DNA from: Siphonodentalium dalli
Lineage: Eukaryota > Mollusca > Scaphopoda > Gadilida > Siphonodentaliidae
Assembly (NCBI GenBank): GCA_032622095.1
Contig: CP136065.1
Coordinates: 240,479,530 to 240,543,529, forward strand
DNA: 64,000 bases
Reading direction: 5' to 3'
Part shown: positions 44,031 to 56,920 of the stretch, piece by piece
Layout of the letters: every line of letters begins with the position of its first letter
How positions within the stretch are numbered: position 1 is the stretch's first letter
Position numbers and translations under genes: made by a program
The notes under the pieces: generated by a model
What the model was told of the DNA's origin: nothing
Database searches by the model: none
Seen by the model: the letters and a program-made list of their open reading frames with translations, nothing else

Positions 44031-45402
44031 ATAAGGTTCTATTTCGTACTTAAGTTTGAAAACTCGGTATGTTCGTAACTTATTACTTCCCGTTTTTGAA
44101 CATGCATTCGTCAGTGAGACTCTGTCTAAAATATATATAATAATCTTCAATCAGATTTCTTTTGAATTGACTCAGTACGGGACTGGAGGTCTGCAATATT
44201 CCACCGTTATGTCTCGCGATCGGTGATCTCTAATCAACAAGAATCTGTCTGGACCCACCAGCCCGTAAGGGTGGATACACACCTGCATGTAATCTCTGTA
44301 AATATCGTGTATTTGGAGTTTTACATGGATCATACACACCGTGTAATATGTATCCGCTGACAACCCAATCATTGCGACTGTGTTTGACCACAGTGAGTTA
44401 AACTCTGAACCGCTGAAGAGCCGTTGACTGGGACGAAGTCGTCAGGCCGCTTAAAATAATTATTCGCGCGATAACTGAAATGGTCGACGTTCTGTTTAAA
44501 TCATTATCAGTATTCTATTGATGTTAATACCAGTGGTGGCCTCTTCCGCAACGCAGGGGGGTATGACCCCCAACATGCACGGGGAGCTATATTATCCCAG
44601 AAGCTATACCGAATTCACCATTGCATATTTCCTCGACGGGGGTGTGCACGCAGCACACTGAGTCCTGACACTCTGCTTTATAAATATCGTAGTCATGTCT
44701 GTCGTGTCTGTTTTCTACGAGTGATTAATCTAATATGCAGCAATTTATGCTATTCATATAATTATGAACATATTATACAGCTTTAAATTTGAATGCATGG
44801 TGTTGCTGTTTGTCTTCATTCGGCGAAAGGGTTGCCTAGCTACGAGTTCCCAACTACGTCACCTTTCCTCTCTTGTTTTATACAGTTATACATGTATACG
44901 CAAAATTTACAACTATGGAATATTTAAGTAAAACATTATATTGTAATTCTTGCCCAGATAATTCCGGCTGATACATTCAATTAACTCTCTTAGTTATTGG
45001 AAGCTTTCGAGAACCAGCCCCTCCCCCAATCATGGATTATATGGTCGAAAATGTTATAATTCAAGCTTGTGACAGGTAGGAGCTTGTTCAACCTTTGGCT
45101 TGAGAAACATATATATAAATGGGGGGGGGGGGTCACTATTTTTAATTTCAACGCTGTACCTGCATTATTTTTTGGCGCTATAATGAATATTTGCAATTCC
45201 AATTGAATTAATGTTATCACATGAGCTCGCTCTCAAATTATCAGAGAAATCGCAACAAGCCGGTATCATCCTATAAAAGAATTCTGCATATTTTATTTTT
45301 GTTTTGGATGACCCTGTTTCCAAGAAATGACAGAAACAAATCAAGTATAAAATCGACCGGCTCTAATCCACTTATCGAAATGAATTATAACTCGTGAAAA
45401 AC
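44031..45402. other. Unassigned stretch with small repeats
   Basis: 44268-44305 (GGGTGGATACACACCTGCAT) is a fragment of the centre of the foldback at 45403-45866. A G12 run lies near 45121-45132. No gene. Confidence 0.4.
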
Positions 45403-45866
45403 AGCAACATATTTCAGACAAGAATTACTCATTTCGGCATCCATGAAAGAAGACATGTTTATGACTGGCCTGAAATTTCTTGATGGCAGTTTGTTTGATA
45501 ATGGCTTATAACTACTCACTGGTGAAATTGACATCTCGCGCGCAGGTGATTAATTTTGTCAATTATTGGTGTGGCCATGTAAAATACATGTATTTTACAT
45601 ACAGACATTACATGCATGTGTGTATCCACCCTTAGGGTGGATACACACATGCATGTAATCTCTGTATGTAAAATACATGTATTTTACCTGGCCGCACCAA
45701 TAATTGACAACATTGATCACCTGCGCGCGAGCGGTTCATTGTTAACAGGACAGACAAGTGAGTAGTCATAAGCGAAGTCAAACTCTCTGTTATCAAGACA
45801 TTTAAGGCCAGTCCAAAACAGGTCTTCTCTTACGGATGTGGAAATTAGTTAAGTCTGTGTGATATC
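45403..45866. repeat. 460-bp foldback element
   Basis: The core is perfect or nearly so from CTCGCGCGCAGGTGAT (45535) to ATCACCTGCGCGCGAG (45731), around CACCCTTAGGGTGG at about 45632. The outer arms (ACTGGCCTGAAATTTCTTGA against TCAAGACATTTAAGGCCAGT) are about 75% alike. A partial third copy of the centre is at 44268-44305. No ORF. Confidence 0.85.
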
Positions 45867-46749
45867 TGGCATTTTATTAAGATACGAACACCAGAAGCGA
45901 CAATCGTCCAGAATTGTGTTTGACCGTGGCAATCCCTCATTTACTCACATATCATGCACGTAGTACGGTTTGTTGATATGATCACAATTCATGTTTATCC
46001 ACTAATATTAATTTCATGCGTATTATAAGACAGTTCTCCAATTGCGTTTTTTTTATTTTGCGACGTTTAGTTCTACGTATAATTCTGCTAATATTATCAT
46101 GTGGGCCGATGAAGCTGTGTCGGAACTGTTGTAGTAAATGCATCTGCCAGAAAATATTTGGAATAAACAAAGCGAACTATACAAGGACCAAAAACAAGAA
46201 AAAGGCTGATTATAACGAACTTTGGATGACTCATTGTGCGAATATGCAGCGGGCGACATAGCTTGCTATGGCATATTAATTGTGACAACCAATTGTCACC
46301 AAACTCCATCATAAAAATTTGCCACACCTACTATGCCATCGCTACTGTGATACGTGTGTCCGCAGCCAATATTGTTGTCACGATCGAGTAAAATTCCGTG
46401 CGATCATACAACTCTAGTTAATTCAACCGGCAAGCCTTGGGTCTCGTAAAAGATAAAATCATAAAAATCACTGATAAACGGACATGGCTCTTTCGAGCGT
46501 CCAAATTATGTCTACACAATTTGGTAGGAGATATAAGGGCATCTCATACGACTTCCATGTCGAGAACAGTTTGGGCTGAAGTTTGTTAGACAGTATATCG
46601 CCCGCCTCCCCAACCCACCCAACCTGCCAAGTTTATTTTCTATAGTATTCTTGAAATGTGCCTCTCTGTTGTGTGCTTCTTTGGGTAGTACTAAATAACG
46701 GGTATGTTAGAGTTACAATTCTTTGAAAAACTCAAAACATTGGGCGACA
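45867..46749. repeat. Repeat fragments
   Basis: 46220-46380 matches 34320-34460. No gene is recognised. Confidence 0.45.
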
Positions 46750-46985
46750 GAAGGGAAATAAACGCTCTTTATTTCTACCATATTAGGAATAGACTAACAC
46801 GGAATGCTTTTTTTTCTGTTCCATGCCGTGGAAATGGCTGGGGGTTTTCTTTGTTTGAGACCAGAACATCGTGTTCAACGGTTGTATCTTTTTATAACTT
46901 CAATGGGTCTTACTAGGACATGTAATGCTCGTAGGGAAGGTTCAAGTATTTATCGACCTACTTCGATACCGGCAAAGTGGCTTTA
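46750..46985 (-). repeat. AGCCAC-type dispersed repeat, reverse copy
   Basis: ACGCTCTTTATTTCTACCAT, CCATGCCGTGG, GAACATCGTGTTCAA and AAAGTGGCTTTAA are in reverse order to 53965-54195 and 2460-2790. Confidence 0.6.
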
Positions 46986-48440
46986 AAAATCAACCGTCCA
47001 CGAGACGTTAAGTGTTAATGAATCCAGACAAAAATTTTGGGCGAGTAAAGTGATGTGCGAAATACCCAAATGATCAGAGTAATTATGACAATCAATTGTC
47101 ACTAAACTGTACCACAGTAAAACAACACACCTATTATGGAGGTTTCGCACAAACTCACGGAAGGAGTTATGACTACGTTTAGTGTACAACATCATCAAAT
47201 TATGACAAAAACTCCGACAACTTTTAAAAACATAATGGTACAATTTATTAACAGCATCAATTTGCCCAACACGGATGACAGCAATTCAGCAGGATCCACC
47301 AACATAATAGCAAATTAGCTGAACCATTTAACTCGGGTTGATATCCCATAGTTATATAAGTTAAATTTACACGGCATAAATCTGAACATGGCTAATATCA
47401 GTCGGAAACAAAGAGGAAGTTGTACTATAGTTACGATGGTAGATATGGGTACTATCCTATATACTACATATTATATTATGGTTAAAGCGTAGATATGTTA
47501 GGCTAATAAGGGGGCGGCGAAGCAATTGCGGTGCGCAGCGAAGCAATTGCGAGTAGATATAATCTCCAAGAAATGTAGTAAAAGAAATAGGAATTTTCGA
47601 AATTTTTTATGAAATGTTGTAAAGATATAGGAATTTTGTTATTTGTTGGTGAAATTGCGTTTTTTTATTTGACATTGGTTTGAAAATAATAAATAAAAAA
47701 GGATTTTTTGAAAATTGTTAAATGAATGGAATTTTCGAAATTTGTTATTTTTTGGTGATGTTTCCGCGCACGCATGCCCGGTGTTACTACGGATCATGAT
47801 TATATCGCTCGTGGTTCTTGACTATTTATTTTTCATTTAGAATATAGTGTTTAAATCACGTTTGGAATGAGAATGCCACTTTGAAACACACTATTTTGTT
47901 TAACATAATTTTCTATCCGTTTGTTTATTTTATGTTTTGGACAGAAATCATTATTTTGTTAAAGTCCCACTTAATTTTTTATCAATAACAAAGACTTGCC
48001 ATATATGTCCACTCGGGCTTATCCCACATTTATACAGCTAAAAGCCCTAACATTAACACTAACTGCTGTTTCTCAGAAAGAATGTATGCGTGCGTGTGTG
48101 TGTTTTGTCCGTTATACCGTACAGGTGAAGTCTCTCAATGACATACCCCCCCCCCCGCGGTAGCCGCCTATCCTGCTAGGTTTATTTCCAATTTTCTTCC
48201 AGAAATTTGTCTCGTTATGGTGTCCATGTCTAGACATGTCTGTCACTTCGTAAAATGAGTTTTAATTTAATAACTGACATATATATATAGTTACTTTTCG
48301 CTGTTGTTATTGTTATCGATATTAGCTGTATATGCTCTGCCCGTGTGGACACAGCGGATGCCTTGGTTATCGACCAATTTTAAGGCTGCGTGTTAGCCTT
48401 CCATGACTGGAGCTTCCTGGTTGTTTTGCGAAAAATCGGT
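46986..48440. other. Unassigned stretch
   Basis: AAGCAATTGCG is repeated at 47521-47552, and GGAATTTTCGAAATTT recurs at 47592 and 47730. TAAAGTCCCACTTAATTTTTT (47960) is an end of the TTAA element at 26616. No gene. Confidence 0.4.
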
Positions 48441-48608
48441 GTCAATGCATTCTCTTATATAGCCGCCCATATGGAGCCTCGCTAATAAAAGAGTATACAT
48501 TGGCCTAACAATATTTATAATCACCTTGCAAGCCATGAGTGCATTCTCTTATATACATGCGAGGATCCCATGGGATATCGCGTATATAAGAGAATGCACT
48601 GGCACGGG
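48441..48608. repeat. Divergent double hairpin related to the MITE core
   Basis: Two hairpins with CAATGCATTCTCTTATATA and GTATATAAGAGAATGCACTGG arms but different loops (CCCATATGGAGCC; GATCCCATGGGATATC). No TTAA terminal repeats flank them. An older or separate relative of the hairpin module. Confidence 0.75.
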
Positions 48609-49131
48609 ATCTGTAATACTGCACCAGCACAGCTCCCGCCATGAACCCCAGAGTTAATATACGATTGAAGCTACAATAGACGGTAGGATCGGGTCCTAAT
48701 ACCGACACGAAGACAGGAGACGGAGTATCCAACTGCGAAAGGCTTATACTTATATTTTCTGACACTTGATCAGTCAAAGTGGAGTCAGGTATCTGAGAGC
48801 GGTTAATTTTGAATTCAAATGAGGAACAGAGGAAGCGTAGTACTTAATTTTGTTTCACTTTACACTGGATTTGTCCAGGATGTGTCGACGTAAGAATGTT
48901 TAAGAAAACAACCCTGTAATTCAATCCATATAGTGGGCGTCTGAATTAATTCTTGACACGCAGTGAAAACGATAGATTATGGCCCCAAACTATAAAACAC
49001 AACTCGTGTTATATGAGCGTTCCTTTCTAATTGAATAATTCTGTAATACAGTTTTTGCGTTTTCATAGTATTCAACTACTTAACAGCTGCAAGAGTATTT
49101 CTTTCAGTGTTACTTTCGGAAGCAGCATACT
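48609..49131. other. Unassigned stretch
   Basis: A 90-codon minus frame at 48777-48505 runs partly through the hairpin and is not supported. Nothing else seen. Confidence 0.3.
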
Positions 49132-49190
49132 AATGTCGATAACTCTTAATAATGTCGATAACTCTTAATAATGTCGATAACTCTTAAACT
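49132..49190. repeat. 19-bp tandem repeat (3 units)
   Basis: ATAATGTCGATAACTCTTA repeats three times without change. Confidence 0.9.
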
Positions 49191-49753
49191 ACAACATGTA
49201 ACGACGAGAAAACCGAAGACATCGATACCCTGTCCGCTATGACGGGTGAGATACAGCTGCAGTAAGAACGTGCGAATATTTTGATGAGTATTTGCGCATA
49301 ATTTGATGACGTGGAACCCTGAAGTAGTCGTAACTATATCCGTGACTTTTGCATAAAGGTCTATTCCGCACCCAGTGCGTTGGTTGTTTTTGCGTTAGGC
49401 GCAATGAATGACGTCATATAATTGTTCTATATTCGTGAACTCAATTCTGGATCGCGTGTACGTTTTTGTTTTGTTTTTATAACGTGACTTACGGTCGGTT
49501 ACACACAACGAGCAGAGACACAAAATGATAACAAAACTATTCGGAATAGATATCATATGATCAAGTAATTACGCTGATGGTCACATGCAGGGTGAATAAA
49601 GGCAAGGGTACAGTTTTCTCTCCATTAACACACTCCTTTCCAACCTAAACATTAATTTCTGGTCATTAGTGAACTGAGAATGGTGTATTCCTTGGTCAAT
49701 TGTAGACAAACTTATTTATCAATATGATGATATACAAAGAATATAATAAAAAC
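49191..49753. other. Unassigned stretch
   Basis: Nothing recognised. Confidence 0.3.
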
Positions 49754-51290
49754 AGGAGTTTGGAGACTGATAAATTCTTACCGGGGGGGTGGGGGGGGGG
49801 GGGGGTAAACACATGAATTGTTTTAGATTTGAGAGTCGATACCTGCTCTACATTTTACATTAAGGATTATATGGGAATAATATAGAATCATCTATGTAGT
49901 CAATCTTACCATACATGCCGTGCCGCAAAATATATTTTGAGGCAGGGCAGGTGTGTGGCAGGAAGGGAAAACTCGGTCTCCTTGTATTTGGTCACTCTGT
50001 ATGTGGCTCAAACTTTTAAAGAACTGTCTGAAATTGGTTTTAAAAGAATATCAAATGACTGAGTTCATAAATGATTATATGTTATTCTCACAGCCCTTAG
50101 TGTAAATAGTAGGGCAGTTCTTGGCTCCCAAATCTATGAAAAGTCATGTTTTAGCCCCCCTCATAAGAATGTATCAGTCTCCACTCATATCATGTCATGT
50201 CAAAACAGGGGCTGGGAGACTGATAAATTCTTATCGGGGGGGGGGGGGGGTAAACATGAATTGTTATAGATTTGGGAGTCGTGATCTGCCCTATCTTTTA
50301 CATTAAGGGCTATATGGGAATGATATATAATAATTTATGTAGTTATTCTTACCATACATGCCCTATCTCAAAATATACATATGCATATTCAGAAATGCAT
50401 ATTTTGAGGAAGGACATGTGTGTGGTAAGGCAGGGGAAACTTGGTCTCCTCGCCTTTGGTCACTTTGTATGTGGCTCAAACCTTTAAAGAACTGTCTGAA
50501 ATGTTGTTTAAACGAATATCAAACTAGAGATGGGCTTGTCCCTAATGGGACTAAGTAATACCCCCGTATTCAAAATGTTATTCGAATGAAGTAGCCATTA
50601 CCATATATTTGGCACTGAAATTATGTCAACAGTTAACCCTAACCATAAACCCCCTAAACCCCTAACGCTAACCCCTAACCCTAATCTTAAATTTATTGAC
50701 TGAATAAAAGCTCGGACAAATTTATGCATGTTGCGAAAAAAATTCTAAGTCGAAAAAGGGGGATAACTCCACCAAAAAATGTCGGACCCACGTCATAAAC
50801 GCAGGTGCACAGGTTCCCATGGTACTAAATATCTGTGCCAAGTTTTTAAAAAATTGACCTAAAAATGTAGGAATAAAAGCTCGGACAAAATTATACATGT
50901 TGCGAAAATTTTCTAAGTCGAAAAAGGGGAGATAACTCCACCAAAAAAAGTCTAACAGACGTCATAATCGCAGGGGCACAGCTTCCCATCGTGGTTGATG
51001 TCTGTGCCAAGTTTCACGGAAAATGATTATAAAACGACTGAGAAAAACTCCGGACAAAATTGTGTCCACGGACGGACGGACAGACGGACGGACAAGCTGA
51101 TACCAGTATATCCCCACCACCACAACTCGTTGCGGGGGTATAATGACTGAGTTCATAAATGATTATAGGTTATGCTCATAGCCCTTAGTGTAAAAGGTAG
51201 GACATTCCTTGGTTCCCAAATCTATGAAAATTCATGTTTCAGACCCCCCCCCCCGATAAGAATGTATCAGTCTCCACACCCCTGTTATGG
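49754..51290. mobile_element. Composite element bounded by inverted GAGACTGATAMATTCTTA repeats
   Basis: Left end AACAGGAGTTTGGAGACTGA...TTCTTACC-G run; right end C run-CGATAAGAATGTATC...CTCCACACCCCTGTT. The same ends occur internally (50150-50250), so two related elements are nested or in tandem. The subterminal tract (GAATTGTTWTAGATTTGRGAG, TGTATGTGGCTCAAAC) is present in 49810-50060, 50265-50520 and partly 51160-51500. The centre (50690-51140) is the GGACGGACGGACAGACGG-bearing unit type. No ORF. Confidence 0.72.
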
Positions 51291-52735
51291 TTTTATTCAT
51301 TCATTGTATCTCATATTGGAATAGGTTTGGCCACAATTGACCGAATTAGACGATTCTCAGATATAAATTATCAGAAATTCATATTTTGAGGTATAAAGAT
51401 GGTGTGGGGTAAGACGGGGAAACTTGGTCGCCTTGCCTTTGTCTCAAAACTTCTCAAAAACTGTCTGACATGTGGTTCTAAGAGAATATTTAAAAATTAA
51501 CTACATAAATGATGCAATAACAGAGGAAACTTGGTTTCCTTGCCTTTATTCACTCTGTGTGTGACAATCGGCGTAGTTATGTATAACATACTTTTTGGCC
51601 ATACCGATAGACTTACGACTAGCTATCCATATTCGTAATCGTAATTGTAAGGATGCGAAAGGTCTCTATTAAAGCAGTAGCACTAAATGTAGTAGCACCC
51701 CATTTGAGAATTGTATTATTAAAAACACAGCAGATGTGGTTGCTCTACTACGTGTCACGTGTGGACATATTAACCATTTATTTCGTCGATGGTTATTCGT
51801 CAGTGCTAACTAATATTTTCCAACGGCAACACTACTATTGCATCAAAAAGTGTTCAACGTCGTAAGCAATATGACTGAGAATTCGAAATACATGTAATGG
51901 TTTCACCCGCCAGTTAAGTTGTTCACCAACAGGAACAACTTGATATTTCAATTGAGTCATAAAAAGTATCGATTCAGAAGAAATCGAGGATATCTTTTTT
52001 ATTCGGTATGAACAGTAACCATTTCTTTACTAAATTGGTTCTTGATTTATGGTGCCCATATTCAGAATGAGCAAAGGGTGATGCCACAGTGTCCTGGGCC
52101 CACAAACAATGTACCCCGCCTTGCTCACCGGAAACTAATATTATGCTAATGATGAACAGACAGTCTGTCGTAGGAGCAGTTTTAGCCAGTCAAAAATAAA
52201 AAGAGTGTAAATAAAATTGTAGAGAATCCTGAATCTCATGAATTGCTTACAATTGGAATGGTCTATCATTTAACTGGAGGGGTTTTCAGAGAAGAAAAAA
52301 AGGGAGGGAAATGTTCAGATAATAAGTTCAACAAACGAACTACATATGGTCGTTTGTTAAACTTATATTTTATCTGAACAATTCCTAGGGCCTATTACTC
52401 GCCAATGAGTATTTAGTAAAGCAATTGTTAAAAGGTTACTGTACGCCAATTTCAATAAATTCCCGGTAATCTATCTAATATCAATATTATATAGAAAAAT
52501 AAGCAATATGAGTCGTAGATGCAATCTGTTAACGATTAACAGGTTATCTTAAAATCAAAGTTAATAATTTGATATAAATTTAATTTATGGCTGCGGCCAT
52601 ACAATAAATTACGAATTTCCGTGTACAAGACGTAATCAAATTAATTCACGGATAGTGGATTCGGCAACGCGTGTAAACAATTATATTGATACGGGGCGTA
52701 AAATCAAGCCACTCACTAACTGGTGACTAAACAAT
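51291..52735. repeat. Repeat fragments and unassigned sequence
   Basis: 51380-51570 continues the subterminal tract of the preceding element. 52255-52440 is a foldback (GTTCAGATAATAAGTTCAAC against GTTAAACTTATATTTTATCTGAAC-like arm) of the family at 6540-6615. No gene. Confidence 0.5.
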
Positions 52736-53360
52736 ACCATATATGGGGCTAGTATACATATAATATAACATATCTGGGGCTAGTATACATATAATATAAC
52801 ATATATGGGGCTAGTATACATATAATATAACATATATGGGGCTAGTATACATATAATATAACATATATGGGGCTAGTATACATATAATATAACATGTATG
52901 GGGCTAGTATACATATAATATAACATGTATGGGGCTAGTATACATATAATATAACATATCTGGGGCTAGTATACATATAATATAACATGTATGGGGCTAG
53001 TATACATATAATATAACATGTATGGGGCTAGTATACATATAATATAACATGTATGGGGCTAGTATACATATAATATAACATGTATGGGGCTAGTATACAT
53101 ATAATATAACATGTATGGGGCTAGTATACATATAATATAACATGTATGGGGCTAGTATACATATAATATAACATGTATGGGGCTAGTATACATATAATAT
53201 AACATGTATGGGGCTAGTATACATATAATATAACATGTATGGGGCTAGTATACATATAATATAACATGTATGGGGCTAGTATACATATAATATAACATGT
53301 ATGGGGCTAGTATACATATAATATAACATGTATGGGGCTAGTATACATATAATATAACAT
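52736..53360. repeat. 31-bp satellite array (about 20 units)
   Basis: The unit is ACATGTATGGGGCTAGTATA followed by CATATAATATA. The left units read ACATATATGG or ACATATCTGG, the right ones almost all ACATGTATGG. No variable spacers. Confidence 0.97.
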
Positions 53361-53558
53361 TTATTTGATGCATTTGCTTGAAAACTGTACAAAAATTACT
53401 CGACAACGACAATTTGTATTTTCGCATTCCGGCTAATCTGCCATCCATAACATTACTTCGTACTCAACAGACTTTCAAATAATGGAAATCTGGTTACCTT
53501 ATTCTACGACTCAGAGACTATAGAAATCAACAACATTACAGTACTGCACATTATCCCT
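53361..53558. other. Spacer
   Basis: Nothing recognised. Confidence 0.3.
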
Positions 53559-53910
53559 TTAACCCTTTACCCAACAAACCGGCCAAATAAAGCTTCAACA
53601 GCCTAAAATATCTTCGGTCTGTCTCAATAGAACCATACAAATATGGATATCATTGGAACCGGCTCCTTGACCACATTGTGATTGTTACAGTTATGCCCTG
53701 TGCCAATGCATTCTCTTATATATGCGAATCGACCATAGGTCGCCTCGCATATATAAGAGAATGCATTGGCCTTACATTCTTTAACAATTTTATAATTTTT
53801 AATGTGTTAAAGCCAATGCATTCTCTTATATATGCGAGGCGACCTATGGTCGACTCGCATATATAAGAGAATGCATTGGCACAGGGCCCTTCTGTTGGGT
53901 AAAGGGTTAA
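53559..53910 (-). mobile_element. TTAA-flanked hairpin MITE, copy 9
   Basis: Reverse orientation with TTAA on both sides and the standard ends. Two hairpins with a shortened spacer. The first has a GCGAATCG variant in place of GCGAGTCG. Confidence 0.93.
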
Positions 53911-54969
53911 ATAGCGTCCAGTAAGTCCTTCCACGATATCGTGAGAAAAGAGTGTTTATATCACGTAAAGCCACTTGGCGGTCTGTGTTCCAAAATATAA
54001 TAGCCCTAATAATATTAGTCTTGAATTTATCCCGGTATCGAAAGAGGTCTTGAACTGCCTTTCTGTATAAACAAATATAACTTTGAACTTGATGTTTGGG
54101 TCAGAAACAGCCATTTGCACGACGTGGAAAAGAAAAGTGCGTTCCGTGTTAGTCAAGTCCTTATATGGTAGAAATAAAGAGCGTTTGTTTCACTTCTGAG
54201 CGAAAGAAAAAATTATATCAGCTGGAATGTGTCAAGTATTTTCGGAGCATATGATGCCGGTATATCAATAGTTCTTGTATGTCTAAACCTATCATATATA
54301 TCCTTCCAAATTAGATAGAATTTAGAAGCTCGAATGAGCTATGTCTGTTTAAGTGCGGAAAGATGAAAACAGCTGATAAATTTCTGTGTTCATAAAGCAC
54401 ATAGGTCGATAGTTCGTGTATTTGTTGACTTATTTTATATTTCTTTCCGAATTACGTCAAATGGAAATAAATGAGCCATGACCGTCAAACAATGGTTTTG
54501 AACTAAGCGACACCTCTCACTATCACATTGCACTTATTTCCATCAAACACAGACATAACACACGAATGTGATAACCGAATCAGTCGGAGTCAAAATTGAA
54601 TGTGGTCTTCTAATAGAGGATAATTGAAATCGAAGTTGGTGTCAGAAGTGCTAAAATGTCGTTGTAAATTTCTCAATGGAGCAATTTATCTTGAGACCAT
54701 GACGCGGAGCCGTTAGAGGCGAGCTCAGCGAAAGTGATAAATTTCCGTTCCAGTAATGTTAAATCGGTTGATCAGGTGCGATGTTGTGGCGAATTGTTCC
54801 CATGCGATGCACAGATAATCCGAGCAACTCTCAGCTTCAGTTTAAATCACATTGAATCGATTATAGCAAACACACGTGTGTCGACCGGTGTATCACTGAA
54901 GATCATATGAGACACTCGCTAAAGTGACTCATAATTTCTAGACCTCAAATATTTCATTTTTCGTTGCAA
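53911..54969. repeat. AGCCAC-type repeat and unassigned sequence
   Basis: 53965-54195 is the best copy of the AGCCACTTGGCGG family, ending with ATAAAGAGCGTTTG. The rest (54200-54969) shows no gene. Confidence 0.45.
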
Positions 54970-55329
54970 TTAACCCTTTACCCAACAGAAGGGCCATGTG
55001 CCAAATGCATTCTCTTATATATGCGAGTCGACCATAGGCTTAACACATTCAAAATTATAAAATTGTTAAAGAATGTAAGAAAAAATGGTAAAAAGTGTTA
55101 AAAAAAGATTTTTTTAGGCCAATGCATTCTCTTATATATGCGAGGCGACATATGGTCGACTCGCATATATAAGAGAATGCATTGGCACAGGGCATAAATG
55201 TAACTATCACAATGTGGTCAATGAGCCGGTTCCAATGATATCCATATTTGTATGGTTCTATTGAGACAGACCGCAGATATTTTAGGCTGTTGAAGCTTTA
55301 TTTGGCCGGTTTGTTGGGTAATGGGTTAA
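54970..55329 (+). mobile_element. TTAA-flanked hairpin MITE, copy 10 (first hairpin damaged)
   Basis: TTAA flanks and standard ends (right end TGTTGGGTAATGGG). The right arm of the first hairpin is deleted from ACCATAGG on. The second hairpin is complete. Confidence 0.9.
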
Positions 55330-56163
55330 TCACGTTTGCTACGTTCCGGTGTTCAAAATAGGCCAAACAAAATATTACACAAAACATAATATACCTACTC
55401 TAACAAGACCTACTGCAATTGTAGAAATTATCAACTGTTTTCAACTTTACCTAATCGTGACAATCCCCAATATCATATAACTGAGCTGATACACTCACAA
55501 CCCATGCTGATCTCACCGAAAGTCCGCAACTCCAGGATTCTATAAATGACAGCGGCATAACAATAAAACTTCTCCTCTGACAATGCGAAGGACTGTCAGC
55601 AGATACAGAACTTCTTCGACATAAACTTGTTCACAACTTTGTCAGATCTTCAGGCATCAGTGTCTAAACAATGATATTATATATGTATATAACTCTCCCT
55701 TACCAGATAGAAGACGTCACACATACAGAGTATAGCACCTAGTGAATACAGCACCAGCAGTTAATGCACCAGTGACAATAATCAGCTACAGATGATTATG
55801 ATGCCAACAACAACAACAACCCATGCTAATTAATATAAATTATATGTGGGTACATCTCAGTTAATCAATTGACTTGTATGTGATCGAACAAACTCGCCAA
55901 CACACCACGTAAACATGTATATGAGCATGAACAAATATAACAACTTTGAACACGATGTTTGGGGTCAAACAAAACAACCATTTTATTTGCACGGCGTGGA
56001 ACAGAAAAGAGCGTTCCGCGTTAGACTATTCCTGATATGGTATAAATAAAGAGCGTGTGTTTCACATCTGTGCGTCTTCCAAATTATAAAGATAACAAAC
56101 TTGAATGAGCCATATCCGTTTAATTGACAAATTAATATTAATAATATTATAATTTATTATGAT
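55330..56163. repeat. Unassigned sequence and a repeat fragment
   Basis: 55915-56060 belongs to the AGCCAC-type family (AACACGATGTTTGG, GCACGGCGTGGAA, AAATAAAGAGCG). No gene. Confidence 0.45.
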
Positions 56164-56572
56164 TTAACCCTTTACCCAAACAGAAGGGCCCTGTGCCAAT
56201 GCATTCTCTTATATATGCGAGTCGACCATAGGTCGCCTCGCATATATAAGAGAATGCATTGGCTTAACACATTAAAAATTATAAAATTGTTAAAGAATGT
56301 AAGAAAAAATGGTAAAAAGTGTTAAAAAAAGACTTTTTTTAGGCCAATGCATTCTCTTATATATGCGAGGCGACCTATGGTCGACTCGCATATATAAGAG
56401 AATGCATTGGCACAGCCGCACAGGACATAACTATAACCATCACAATGTGGTCAATGAGCCGGTTCCAATGATATCCATATTTGTATGGTTCTATTGAGAC
56501 AGACCGAAGATATTTTAGGCCGTTGAAGCTTTATTTGGCCGGTTTTGGCCGGTTTGTTGGGTAAAGGGTTAA
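56164..56572 (+). mobile_element. TTAA-flanked hairpin MITE, copy 11
   Basis: TTAA flanks, CCCTTTACCCAAACA left end and TGTTGGGTAAAGGG right end. Both hairpins complete (first at about 56195-56263). A good full-length example of the family. Confidence 0.94.
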
Positions 56573-56920
56573 CGGATTCAACCATTTCGAAGCTGAATAT
56601 TTGAAAGATACATACTACACATAGTATGTGTGTGAAGCTAGATTCGCTCAGATATAAGTACCCCATAACAATCTAAACTCGTGACATGTATAACATGTTT
56701 ACTGAACACTGCTCAGATGTATGAAGATCTCTCTGTAGCTGCACGTGGAACGAACGTTACCACTATAGTCAACATGCGGATGGTTGGGTATACATACACC
56801 ATTTTATATACAAATCTCACATTTTATTTATGTAATTGCTTTGGCATCGGCCTCGAGTGGGCGTATCTGTCAATAAATTGATCTTTATCATCTTCATCTT
56901 ATCTTATCTTAAAGTGATGT
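56573..56920 (+). mobile_element. Probable non-LTR retrotransposon 3' end
   Basis: The tract ends GAGTGGGCGTATCTGTCAAT followed by AAATTGATC and a (ATCTT)n tail at 56884-56911. That is the layout of a non-LTR 3' UTR and microsatellite tail. No coding part can be identified. The left limit is uncertain. Confidence 0.5.

Noticed and set aside
52736-53360. Regularly spaced 31-bp repeats as a CRISPR array
   Set aside because: The units are directly adjacent with no unique spacers, and the surrounding sequence is eukaryotic.
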